From: a virus
DNA length: 55,823 nucleotides
Reading direction: 5' to 3' (one strand)
Virus record (IMG/VR): IMGVR_UViG_3300005264_000018
Span: 1-55,823 of that record
Below, piece by piece: positions 34,267 through 42,247 of this stretch (within the stretch, counting starts at the first letter, position 1; the number at the start of each line of letters is the position of its first letter). A program made the position numbers and the translations under genes. The notes under the pieces are model-generated. The model searched no databases, was not told the DNA's origin, and saw nothing but the letters and a program-made list of their open reading frames with translations.

Positions 34267-34315
34267 TTAGGTAGTTTCTAATTTTATTAAAAACAAAAGT
34301 GAGTAACTAACCTAA
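34267..34315. terminator. Inverted repeat before the scaffold-like gene
   Basis: TTAGGTAGTT (34267-34276) and AACTAACCTAA (34305-34315) can pair over ten positions with one bulge around a 28-base AT-rich loop. It lies between the polymerase C-fragment and the scaffold-like gene. There is no clean T tract next to the stem, so it may be a weak terminator or a processing site. Confidence 0.4.
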
Positions 34316-34323
34316 GTATTATA

Positions 34324-34842
34324 TTAATCTAAAAACCTAGTTATCAATTCCTTACTAACTAAGTTTTTATAAAACATCACTTCTCCATTCACTTTAATAC
34401 CCAAGCGAACATCCCCTGCTAATACAGATGAGTTGATTTCTTTTAACAACTCATCTATATCAATATTATCAAGAATAATCTCTTCGACCTTCTCGGGTTC
34501 ATCTTCTTTAATTCCCTCCTTTATAGATTGGTATTTTTTCAAAGCATCTAACTCTTCTTGATTCCTAGTAACTTGATATACATCTAAGGCTGTTTTGGAA
34601 GTCCAACTTCCATATTTATCATATTCTATGTCAAATAAGAAATTAAGATAAGGGACACCTAGCTTATTAATTGTTTTCTTTAGAGTAGATATTTCAGATA
34701 ACTTTTTCAATAGAGCCTTTAATAAGTAATTATCTACTAAATAATCTATCTCATCGTGTACTGTATTAACAAATACTAACATATCTTGCTGTATGGACTT
34801 TTTATAATCATCTATTGATTTATACTTAGCTTTTTTAAACAT
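34324..34842 (-). CDS. Family-A DNA polymerase fragment carrying motif C
   Basis: A 172-residue protein whose N-terminal half matches the end of a family-A polymerase palm: LVFVNTVHDEIDYLV, with the catalytic H29-D30-E31 of motif C, then helices and a closing stretch FDIEYDKYGSWTSK like the C-terminus of T7 and Pol I-type enzymes. The last 90 residues are an extra acidic tail. It begins three bases after the stop of an endonuclease gene, with AAGGAGAAG upstream of the ATG. Upstream of that endonuclease is the matching piece with motif B. It would need the missing pieces in trans to form an active enzyme. Confidence 0.75.
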   Translation of the reverse strand: MFKKAKYKSIDDYKKSIQQDMLVFVNTVHDEIDYLVDNYLLKALLKKLSEISTLKKTINKLGVPYLNFLFDIEYDKYGSWTSKTALDVYQVTRNQEELDALKKYQSIKEGIKEDEPEKVEEIILDNIDIDELLKEINSSVLAGDVRLGIKVNGEVMFYKNLVSKELITRFLD

Positions 34843-34845
34843 AGA

Positions 34846-36531
34846 TTACTCTTCTCCTTTCACATAAGTATCTGTTCCACAATTAAATATTCTCTCATAC
34901 CCTAGTTTCTCCATCTGTTCTACCTCTTTAAAATCTTTTATATCTATATCTAAATTAAATTTCTTTTTAATCATTTTCTTTTGGAAACCTCTCCTATGAT
35001 GACGAATACCATTTTTAAAATAAAAATAAGAAGGTCTATTACTTCTGACCTTAATGAACTTATTTGTCTTATATACAGAACCCGTAGACCATCTTAAATC
35101 TACATAAGATATAATAGGTAAACTGGTTCCCAAGAATTTAAGTAATTTAGAGAAACCTCCTTGTACTAAAGTATAAATTTTAGTAGCAAATTTAGTTAGT
35201 TCTATTTGATTTTCTTTTTTAATGAAGCCCATAACACATAACAGCTCATCTTCAAAATATAAACCTAAAGCAGTTGTATAATTAGAATTACCTCCTAATA
35301 AATGATTTTCTTTTAAAAAAGAGTTAGCTTGTTTATTGGCAATCTCTTTTATATTACATTTTCTAGCTCCTATTTTAAAAGGAGTTAGATTAAGCTTATT
35401 CAATAACATAGAATGTATAATAGGTTTTTGAAAAATCATTTCATCTTCCCATATATGAAATAAGTTTACATTGTTTGCATTACATAAATCTGTCTTATCC
35501 TTATGATAACTCTTACCCAATCTTTTTTCACTATGCCAATACAAACCGTTGTATTCAATAGCTAGATTAAATTTAGGTAAATAAATATCCAATTCTTTAC
35601 CTTTTAACCAGCTAGGTTTATAATTTTCTATAACATCTGTATAAGAAGATAACCAGTCTGCCAATTCCTTCTCTACAATAGAATAACTTTTAGATTTACG
35701 ACATTTATCACAGCCCCTAGATGTGTATAAACTATCTGCTTGTTTTAAAGTGAAAGGTTCCTTATGTATAGTGCAATAGCAATCTATAGGGGAGTTAGCT
35801 CCTTTATATAAAGTATTAGAAAAATCAAATGTTTTCGAGAAAGGGTTTCTCTCTTTAACTCTCTGTATAAAATCTTCATTAGTTATAGCAAGAGCTTCAA
35901 ATATATTACACTTGAAACACCCACATAATCTTTTAGATGTAAAATTATTAGCTATTATAGAAAACTCATTATTGCATCTATTACAAATAACAGTTACGGG
36001 TTTGTCCCATCTTGTATATACAATTTTAGAATAATCATAATCGTCTCCGTGTAGAGCCTTAGCCTTGGCTATATATTCTTCTGTAGTTAAGGATTGATTA
36101 GAAATAGTCCCCATGTCTCCACATTTACTGCATCCATATTTTTGGTTCATTAAAACAGATAAAGACTTGGTAAACTTACCATGATATTTGCATTCAAACT
36201 CTATCAGGGAAGTCATATTCTCAAATATAACTTTATCCCAAAGTATATTAGGGTATTTTACCTTCAATTTGGGTAATAATTTATTATACTTAACCAAAGA
36301 AGAAGCCTTTATCTTTTTTAATCGTTCTTTCTGTAAGGATAATGCAGAGCATTTTTTACAATCATATAAATAATGAGACTTAGGAGTTATATTAATAATA
36401 GATTGACATCTATTACACTTAATCTTGATTTTAGTTCTACTATCTTTATAAATAACTTCTGAATAATTAAAATTATCTCCGTGTATAGATTTAGCTTTTA
36501 TTAAAAAGGACTTTAAATCAGTTACTCTCAT
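34846..36531 (-). CDS. Homing-endonuclease-like protein inside the split polymerase
   Basis: About 561 residues from ATG 36531, which overlaps the stop of the polymerase fragment as TAATG and has GGAG five bases upstream. Residues 1-270 contain four zinc-type modules (IKCNRCQ, FECKYHG, ICNRCNN, CYCTIHK, each closed by CxxC or a close variant). The nuclease core follows: GKELDIYLPKFNLAIEYNGLYWHSE, with YHKDKTDLCNANNVNLFHIWEDE. The C-terminal domain (IGARKCNIKE, ENHLLGGNSNY, FATKIYTLVQGGFSKLLKFL, RPSYFYF) is common to all copies. It separates the motif B and motif C pieces of the polymerase, so it is the likely cause of the split. Confidence 0.8.
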   Translation of the reverse strand: MRVTDLKSFLIKAKSIHGDNFNYSEVIYKDSRTKIKIKCNRCQSIINITPKSHYLYDCKKCSALSLQKERLKKIKASSLVKYNKLLPKLKVKYPNILWDKVIFENMTSLIEFECKYHGKFTKSLSVLMNQKYGCSKCGDMGTISNQSLTTEEYIAKAKALHGDDYDYSKIVYTRWDKPVTVICNRCNNEFSIIANNFTSKRLCGCFKCNIFEALAITNEDFIQRVKERNPFSKTFDFSNTLYKGANSPIDCYCTIHKEPFTLKQADSLYTSRGCDKCRKSKSYSIVEKELADWLSSYTDVIENYKPSWLKGKELDIYLPKFNLAIEYNGLYWHSEKRLGKSYHKDKTDLCNANNVNLFHIWEDEMIFQKPIIHSMLLNKLNLTPFKIGARKCNIKEIANKQANSFLKENHLLGGNSNYTTALGLYFEDELLCVMGFIKKENQIELTKFATKIYTLVQGGFSKLLKFLGTSLPIISYVDLRWSTGSVYKTNKFIKVRSNRPSYFYFKNGIRHHRRGFQKKMIKKKFNLDIDIKDFKEVEQMEKLGYERIFNCGTDTYVKGEE

Positions 36532-37289
36532 TACCACTCCACTTTCATTTGTAACTCTTCTATATCCCTCATATTAATATGAAGATTCCTATCAAATTCC
36601 TGTACAATTACACCTTTAGAGTTCTTTACTAATATCTTAACATTACCATCTTCCATTTGTTCTAAATAGTCTTCTACCCAATCATATAGATATTTTTCTT
36701 CAATAGAGACTATTCTTTGATAATAATTCTTACATATATTGTTATTTTGTAATTGACTTAAATCGTTCTTCTCTATATAATTACCTACTATATTTATAAT
36801 CAGTTTGATAGTTTCCGCACCGAAACTTTGAATCGGACTATTGTAAATCTTATTTCTTGCCTTAGCTTTCTCTCTCCAGTTATCGCTACCTAGAGCAGGT
36901 AAATATAATCTTCTACCTAAAAAGGTCTTTACAAATAAATCTCTATTAGCTTCTTTTTCTAGTTTAACTAAATGTTTCTTAAAATATTTAAGATGTTTGA
37001 AATAGTTGCCAAATAATTTTATATTCTCTGCTTCTGTTCCACCTAAGATAGATTGAAGCACTTTATAAGAACCTCCATAGTTAAGTCCTAGACCCATTCC
37101 TTTAGCTTTCTTTCTGTATTTCTTTTGAACCTCTTCTTGACCCTGCGGTCCCGATAGATACAAAGTTTTCAATTTATCATATCCAAAGAAAGCGGCAGCA
37201 TTAGAAGTATGCCAATCGCCGATTTCAGGAAATACTATATCGCTATTTATATTATGACTTTTAATTTTATCTAGTATGCTCAATTTCAA
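36531..37289 (-). CDS. Family-A DNA polymerase fragment carrying motif B
   Basis: A 252-residue piece of a Pol I-type DNA polymerase. GDWHTSNAAAFFG (residues 24-36) matches the DIHT segment after motif A. YRKKAKGMGLGLNYG (residues 58-72) is motif B, the O helix, with R59, K63, G68 and Y71 in place and Leu at the position of E. coli Phe762. TFLGRRLYLPAL (122-133) and RNKIYNSPIQSFGAE (145-159) match the GRRR and PIQG regions. Motif A itself is absent, as is any exonuclease domain. There is no ATG start; TTG at 37289 or 37283 after AAAGG is the best candidate and overlaps the upstream endonuclease stop. It is flanked by endonuclease genes on both sides. Confidence 0.75.
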   Translation of the reverse strand: MKLSILDKIKSHNINSDIVFPEIGDWHTSNAAAFFGYDKLKTLYLSGPQGQEEVQKKYRKKAKGMGLGLNYGGSYKVLQSILGGTEAENIKLFGNYFKHLKYFKKHLVKLEKEANRDLFVKTFLGRRLYLPALGSDNWREKAKARNKIYNSPIQSFGAETIKLIINIVGNYIEKNDLSQLQNNNICKNYYQRIVSIEEKYLYDWVEDYLEQMEDGNVKILVKNSKGVIVQEFDRNLHINMRDIEELQMKVEW

Positions 37290-38764
37290 CCTTTAACCTT
37301 TATGTAGCAAGATAATCCGCTTTCATAAATTCTTCTATATCCTTTATTATACATAAAGTCTCTTTCATTACTAACTTTAACTTTATATCTCTTTTCTAAT
37401 TTCTTCTTAGTGAAATTTTTTTTATTATAAGTTATACCACTCTTAGTGTAAAAATAATTAGGAGGTGATTTATGTGAGAATTTAAAACCATTACTTAAAT
37501 ATAAATTACCAGTTGACCATCTATCTTCAGAATAAGAGATTATATCTGTTTGTATATTAAATGCTTTTAATAACTTAGAAAAACCACCTTGAACTAAGGT
37601 GTAAGTCTTTGTTGCGAACTTAGTTAAATTATAGATACCTTTCATCTTCTTCATATACATAACACATAATAATTCATCTTCATAATATAAACCTAGTAAG
37701 GAGACACCTCTATTACCTCCTAACAAATGGTTCTCATTAAGAAAAGAGTTAGCCTCTTTTAATGTAGGCTTTTTAATATTACATTTTCTAGCACCAATTT
37801 TAAAAGGAGTTAGATTCAATTTGTTTAATAACATAGAGTATATAATATTGGGATGGTCTCTTAATTCATCTTCCCATATATGGAACAGATTTATATTATT
37901 ATCATTACATAAGTCTGTCTTCTCTTTATGATAATTCTTATGCTTAAAATTCTCACTGTGCCAATAAACCCCGTTATGTTCTATAGCTAACTTGAAATTA
38001 GGTAAATAGATATCTAACTCTAATCCATGCATCCATTTAGGTCTATAATTCTCTATAACATCTGTATATTGTTTTAAGAACTTTACTAAATACCTCTCAG
38101 GTCGAGAAATACCAGAATTACTACACTTTTTACAACCTTGTCCTCTTCTTAAATGGTCATAATCTTTGTAAAAGTATTCCTTATGTTTTTTACAGTAAAT
38201 CTTTAAAGGAGTATAAGCATCTATATAAATAGTTTCACTAAAATCAAGAAGAGGGAACCTAGACTCCAGCTCCTTTTTATTAAAAGAGTTATTTTCAGAT
38301 TGTGCTTTACTTAGTTTATCTTTGTAACAAAACTCACATCCATGTTTTTCTCTAAGGTCTATTAAGTTTTTATAGAAATAAGTTCTATGCTTTTTACAAT
38401 ATACTTTCATAGGTGACTTAACTTGCTCATAGGTCTCATAAAAGTATTTAAAATTTTCTGTATAATCCTTATTAGACTTGACCCACTTCTTAAAAGATAT
38501 TAAAGAACTAGCGATTTGATTAGAGTTTGATTTTATTATACCCTGCTCTAATCTTTCTAACCTACAGTAATTACAACTATGAGTATTTTCCTTAAACTCT
38601 TTCGGTAAGTTATAAAAATATTCATTATGTTTCTTACAATAAATTTCTATAGGAGATTTACCAAATTTATAATAGTCGAAGTTAAATTCATAACCCTCAG
38701 CCCTAGCGGGGTTATCTAGTAACCATTGCTTAAATTTAACTATAACAGGACTAGTTTTATTCAC
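37286..38764 (-). CDS. Homing-endonuclease-like protein between prohead protease and polymerase fragment
   Basis: A 492-residue protein starting at GTG 38764, overlapping the protease stop as TAGTG, with AAGGA upstream. Three zinc-type modules of the form IYCKKHxxYFY....C..C lie in residues 1-215. The nuclease core is GLELDIYLPNFKLAIEHNGVYWHSE plus YHKEKTDLCNDNNINLFHIWEDE. The C-terminal domain carries IGARKCNIKK, NENHLLGGNRG, FATKTYTLVQGGFSKLLKAF and SPPNYFY. It is closest to the copy at 36531..34846. Its stop overlaps the start of the polymerase motif B fragment. Confidence 0.8.
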   Translation of the reverse strand: MNKTSPVIVKFKQWLLDNPARAEGYEFNFDYYKFGKSPIEIYCKKHNEYFYNLPKEFKENTHSCNYCRLERLEQGIIKSNSNQIASSLISFKKWVKSNKDYTENFKYFYETYEQVKSPMKVYCKKHRTYFYKNLIDLREKHGCEFCYKDKLSKAQSENNSFNKKELESRFPLLDFSETIYIDAYTPLKIYCKKHKEYFYKDYDHLRRGQGCKKCSNSGISRPERYLVKFLKQYTDVIENYRPKWMHGLELDIYLPNFKLAIEHNGVYWHSENFKHKNYHKEKTDLCNDNNINLFHIWEDELRDHPNIIYSMLLNKLNLTPFKIGARKCNIKKPTLKEANSFLNENHLLGGNRGVSLLGLYYEDELLCVMYMKKMKGIYNLTKFATKTYTLVQGGFSKLLKAFNIQTDIISYSEDRWSTGNLYLSNGFKFSHKSPPNYFYTKSGITYNKKNFTKKKLEKRYKVKVSNERDFMYNKGYRRIYESGLSCYIKVKG

Positions 38765-39921
38765 TAATTATCCTTAAACAAATCTTCATATAAAATATCA
38801 TTACCCTTTTTATCAGATATAGAATATTTACCTTGCCAAGTTTTAAATGCGTTTTTACTTAGATATCCCGAAGGTAATTCTACCTTCAATTCTGTATCAG
38901 CAGGAATATCTAAGATATGTGAAGTACTTGCACCTTTAAAAGCAGGATTAACATCTAAATAGCTAAGTTCAATAAACTCCACATATCCTTGCCCTTGTTT
39001 ATTTCTATAATCTTCCACTAGGTGGGCAATTCTAAGCTTACGACCTTTATCATCAATAAAGTATTTACCCTTACTATATTTGAAATGGTCACAGAACTCA
39101 TCTATAGATGTAGCAATATTACCACAATAAGTACATCTAAAGCTAGAACTCTCTGCACCCATAGAAACAAATTTAACTACACCATTTTCTATAGCCTTAG
39201 ACCATTGAGGGTCTTTATTTCTATTAGTAGCTATCAAGGTATCTATATAAATTACTTCAACTTCAGGGTTGTTCTTTAAAGGAACCTTCCTCATAACTGC
39301 ATCTATTATAATACCATAACTCTCTTCAGGGTTTTGGTTATGATTCCTATAATTGTGAGAACCTATAAAAGTTTTATAATATTTTGCTAAAATTCTATCT
39401 GAAAAAGCATTACCATTGTTATTTACAAATTGAGAAGTTGTTGGACTAATTTTAAAGCCTTCTATAATATCTACACTCGCTACAGCAGTTGTTTGAGAAA
39501 ATAACCAATCGCTAGAATTGAACCCTATAGTAATTGTATCTGCATTATCATCTATAATTACAGCATTTTCCTTAGAGTTGTGTCTTAGATGAGCTTCTTG
39601 ACCATCTGTATTTATAAAACAGGTAAAGTTGTCACATTTAACTTTCTTTAAATTATCTTCTGTTTTATGTTCTTCAGGTCTTTGAATTCCACCTACATCA
39701 GCATTATCTTTTGTTAAAGCAGTTACATCTAACTCTTCTCCTGCACTAGGTAAAGTTGGAGTTTTAATACTTGTAGGAATTGTAGGAGCTTTGATACTTG
39801 TTCTTGAAGTCTGTTTTTTGTTACTACGGGCAATACTAGGTGCTTGTATCTTTGATACAGGTTTTTTATGGGATTTACTATTATCTACAGTGTGTTTTTC
39901 TATATTTGCTATTATGTTCAT
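38764..39921 (-). CDS. Prohead (capsid maturation) protease with zinc finger
   Basis: 385 residues from ATG 39921, which overlaps the upstream stop as TAATG and has AAGGA seven bases before it. It starts MNIIAN, like the MRIIA genes upstream. Residues 25-60 are a repeat-like linker with IKAPTI and IKTPTL. The protease-type core has FIGSHNYRNHNQNPEESYG (H189 or H194) and NGVVKFVSMGAES (S253), fitting the His and Ser pattern of U35/S78-type prohead proteases. A zinc site follows: C263, C266, C277 and H279. Location between portal and scaffold/capsid genes supports the call. It would process scaffold and other head proteins. Confidence 0.65.
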   Translation of the reverse strand: MNIIANIEKHTVDNSKSHKKPVSKIQAPSIARSNKKQTSRTSIKAPTIPTSIKTPTLPSAGEELDVTALTKDNADVGGIQRPEEHKTEDNLKKVKCDNFTCFINTDGQEAHLRHNSKENAVIIDDNADTITIGFNSSDWLFSQTTAVASVDIIEGFKISPTTSQFVNNNGNAFSDRILAKYYKTFIGSHNYRNHNQNPEESYGIIIDAVMRKVPLKNNPEVEVIYIDTLIATNRNKDPQWSKAIENGVVKFVSMGAESSSFRCTYCGNIATSIDEFCDHFKYSKGKYFIDDKGRKLRIAHLVEDYRNKQGQGYVEFIELSYLDVNPAFKGASTSHILDIPADTELKVELPSGYLSKNAFKTWQGKYSISDKKGNDILYEDLFKDN

Positions 39922-40283
39922 TACAATTCCTTCTCTACCAAATTCATAGCTCCACCCCAACCCTTAAAACGATAACCTCTATCATCTATATACAATTGAG
40001 CAGGTAGTTTCTTATTTGTTATTTTTATCTCAGAAATTCTTTTATCTTCAAAATTAGCTTCCAGCCATTCTTTAATACCTTTAATAGGTCTAGCTGTGAA
40101 TATAAATAACTCATAACCTTTATTTAATAACTCAGTTAGAGCTTCTGATGTACCTGCAATAGGTTTATCATAAATTGAACCGTCTTGCCAACCTTTACTG
40201 TAAGAATGTATAACACCATCAAAGTCTATACCAATTACACTTTTATCTTCTTTCCAACCAACTGTTAAAGCAATTATTCTCAT
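39921..40283 (-). CDS. HAD-superfamily phosphatase with MRIIA leader
   Basis: A 120-residue protein. VIGIDFDGVIH (D20 and D22) is HAD motif I, LFIFTAR (T63) is motif II, and LYIDDRGYRF (D100, D101) is the acidic motif IV. No large cap domain is present. Small HAD phosphatases act on nucleotides, sugars or phosphorylated proteins. The first five residues MRIIA are the same as in the five genes upstream, and a further ten residues precede the catalytic fold. AAAGGG lies at a good distance before the ATG. A role in the host after delivery from the capsid is a hypothesis. Confidence 0.75.
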   Translation of the reverse strand: MRIIALTVGWKEDKSVIGIDFDGVIHSYSKGWQDGSIYDKPIAGTSEALTELLNKGYELFIFTARPIKGIKEWLEANFEDKRISEIKITNKKLPAQLYIDDRGYRFKGWGGAMNLVEKEL

Positions 40284-40352
40284 TTAAAGCCCTTTATACT
40301 GATTTTATATCTTACATAAGTAAAACTTCCTAGAAGACTTAATTATGAAGAT

Positions 40353-40372
40353 AAGGACAAGTTAATGTCCTT
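40353..40372. terminator. 7-bp hairpin after the unknown MRIIA gene
   Basis: AAGGACA and TGTCCTT (40353-40359 and 40366-40372) form a perfect stem with a six-base loop five bases past the stop at 40377. The minus-strand sequence after it is only moderately T-rich (ATCTTCAT), so termination is probably partial. The 70 bases beyond it, before the HAD gene, could hold a promoter (GATATAAAAT). Confidence 0.5.
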
Positions 40373-40376
40373 ATAA

Positions 40377-40997
40377 TTATCTAATTTTTTTATTAGATTT
40401 AATCTCCAATCTTTTAGCGATAGAGCCATCCTCTTTAATAGATAATAGAAAACGATGTCCACCTACTATAGTTCGCCCATTAACTTGTGAAAAACCTTTT
40501 AAATTATAAGCCTTGTTAGAAGGTTGTGCAATATAAAAAGATGAAAATCTCTTACCTTTTATTAGAGTTTTAGCTTTAGATAAAGCTTCTTTTTCTGATT
40601 TATACCGTTTACTTACGACTAATTCATCTCTATCATCTCTAAGCTCTATAAAAAATTCAGAAATAGGTTTACTTTTAGAAGAAGTTGTAGGAGAATCTTT
40701 TGGAACTTCATTAGTTATTATAATGTGACTATCATCATAATTTCCTACAACTTTAATACCTACACCTGCTCTCTTTAAATCACCTTTAAAAGGTGCTTTA
40801 ACATCAAATCTTAAATCCGTTTGGTTGATGTCTAATCCTCCATTAAGCTCTGTAACTACGATATCTTTATATTTAGCATTACTTTTAATAACACCCTCAA
40901 TCTTAGCTTTTAGTTTAGGTAAATTCTTTAGCTTTACCATATCTTTACTAGAATTAAAATCGTCATCTGCTGTACTTTCCATTGCTATAATTCTCAT
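40377..40997 (-). CDS. Unknown MRIIA-leader protein
   Basis: 206 residues from ATG 40997; a second ATG three bases upstream is possible, but AAAGGAG is better spaced for 40997, which restores the start MRIIAMES. Residues about 40-90 form an alpha-beta domain (KYKDIVVTELNGGLDINQTDLRF, GVGIKVVGNYDDSHIII). The C-terminal half is lysine-rich with beta strands (EFFIELRDDRDELVVSKRYKSE, SSFYIAQPSNKAY). No known domain is recognised. It belongs to the row of genes sharing the MRIIA leader and may be another packaged protein. Confidence 0.65.
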   Translation of the reverse strand: MRIIAMESTADDDFNSSKDMVKLKNLPKLKAKIEGVIKSNAKYKDIVVTELNGGLDINQTDLRFDVKAPFKGDLKRAGVGIKVVGNYDDSHIIITNEVPKDSPTTSSKSKPISEFFIELRDDRDELVVSKRYKSEKEALSKAKTLIKGKRFSSFYIAQPSNKAYNLKGFSQVNGRTIVGGHRFLLSIKEDGSIAKRLEIKSNKKIR

Positions 40998-41041
40998 CAT
41001 AGACTCCTTTTATTTTTTAATTAACTAATATATATAAAACC

Positions 41042-41695
41042 TTATTTAGGGTTTCTAATCATAGTTTCAATATATAAGTAATTTTTATTTCTACCTAGAT
41101 TTCTTTTAAAACCAAACTTACCATAGAATTTACGAAGTCTGCTTACAGATGTTGCACCAAAATCTTTAGAAGGTGTAAGCACTATAACATAACCTTGTCT
41201 ATCTGCGAACTGAGTTAGCTCTTCCATAAACTTAGAACCAATACCTTCTTTTCTCGCTTCTTTAGGAACAAAGATTGAAGCTAACTTAATATTCTTTTCG
41301 CCTTGAGTTACATTAAAATAAGCTGTGTATTCTATGTTTAACTTTTTGGATAATACTAGTCTATCAAAATCACTCCTATCTTTATCAATATTATCTGAAG
41401 CTGTTATATCCAACTTATGATGTGGTCTTACATTATCTAACTCTTTAATCATCTCTTTTAACATAGGAGTAGATTTCCATCTAATACGGTTTTTTTCTAA
41501 CTCATTGTAAAAGATTTCAGTTAATTGCTTACCATATTGCCCCATCATTTTAGGAAATACATTAGGGTATCCCATTTTCATTAAAGCAGATATTTCATTC
41601 TTAAATTCGTGAGGAAAACTAGCAGGAGTATTCTGCATAGCATTTATCATTCTCCTTAACATTAAATCTTTAGGAACACTGGCTATTATTCTCAT
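41042..41695 (-). CDS. GNAT N-acetyltransferase with MRIIA leader
   Basis: A 217-residue protein. The C-terminal half is a GNAT domain: strand KNIKLASIFVP, then the acetyl-CoA loop R148-K-E-G-I-G153 and helix SKFMEELTQFAD, then YVIVLTP and the closing motif LRKFYGKFGFKR (residues 187-198). The N-terminal 90 residues are helical and unlike standard GNATs. It begins MRIIAS, and ITAS at residues 97-100, just before the GNAT part, is a similar motif. The start overlaps the upstream stop as ATGA. It could acetylate a host protein or small molecule. Packaging in the capsid is a hypothesis based on the leader. Confidence 0.8.
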   Translation of the reverse strand: MRIIASVPKDLMLRRMINAMQNTPASFPHEFKNEISALMKMGYPNVFPKMMGQYGKQLTEIFYNELEKNRIRWKSTPMLKEMIKELDNVRPHHKLDITASDNIDKDRSDFDRLVLSKKLNIEYTAYFNVTQGEKNIKLASIFVPKEARKEGIGSKFMEELTQFADRQGYVIVLTPSKDFGATSVSRLRKFYGKFGFKRNLGRNKNYLYIETMIRNPK

Positions 41696-42246
41696 ATCGT
41701 TTCCTTAGTTAACTTATATTTAGGATTAATGATAGCATACCACATACCAATATCTCCACCTCTATCTACATAAGTACCATCTATCTTTATATGTTTATTC
41801 CAAAGCTTAACAAAATCTGTAACATTGAATTTACTGGCTAAATCAGTTTGTAAATTTCTTACCTCTTCATTTAATAAATAATCAGCTAACATTTCTAAAT
41901 GATAATCTTCTACTTCATCAGGTTCCCCTAATTCTACACCATAATCTGTTATAGCATAATATAGAGGTTCATCATCTAACTTATGAAGCTCTCTTAGAAC
42001 TTTAACTATCTTATCTTTCTTAATATGTTTAGAAGCGTCATCTCTACTATGGACAAAATCTTTAGGGTTAATCTTTGTGGATACTACATTTTTACCATAA
42101 TGGTCTGCTGTATCTCTATTACCGAAATATATACCTACACCTAATTCATTATTACCATTATTCATTAATTTAGGTTCTAACTTACTTGTTCCATAATTAT
42201 CTCCATGGTATATTGTCAAATTGGTATTACTAGCAACTATTCTCAT
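41692..42246 (-). CDS. ADP-ribosyltransferase-like protein with MRIVA leader
   Basis: A 184-residue protein. TIYHGDNYG (residues 11-19) fits the first ART motif (YHGT-like), and LGVGIYFGNRDTADHYG (residues 35-51) fits the second motif, seen as G-x-G-x-Y-F-T...A..Y in many mono-ADP-ribosyltransferases. The rest is acidic and helical and ends WYAIINPKYKL. The third-motif catalytic Glu cannot be assigned by eye. It begins MRIVAS, like its neighbours. T4 carries a head-packaged ADP-ribosyltransferase (Alt) that modifies host RNA polymerase, so this gene is a strong functional parallel. Confidence 0.6.
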   Translation of the reverse strand: MRIVASNTNLTIYHGDNYGTSKLEPKLMNNGNNELGVGIYFGNRDTADHYGKNVVSTKINPKDFVHSRDDASKHIKKDKIVKVLRELHKLDDEPLYYAITDYGVELGEPDEVEDYHLEMLADYLLNEEVRNLQTDLASKFNVTDFVKLWNKHIKIDGTYVDRGGDIGMWYAIINPKYKLTKETI

Positions 42247-42247
42247 T

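Noticed and set aside
34846-37289. Group I intron or intein explaining the split polymerase
   Set aside because: The endonuclease frames abut or overlap the polymerase pieces by a few bases, leaving no room for a ribozyme core, and no intein start Cys or terminal HN-type residues are seen at the junctions.
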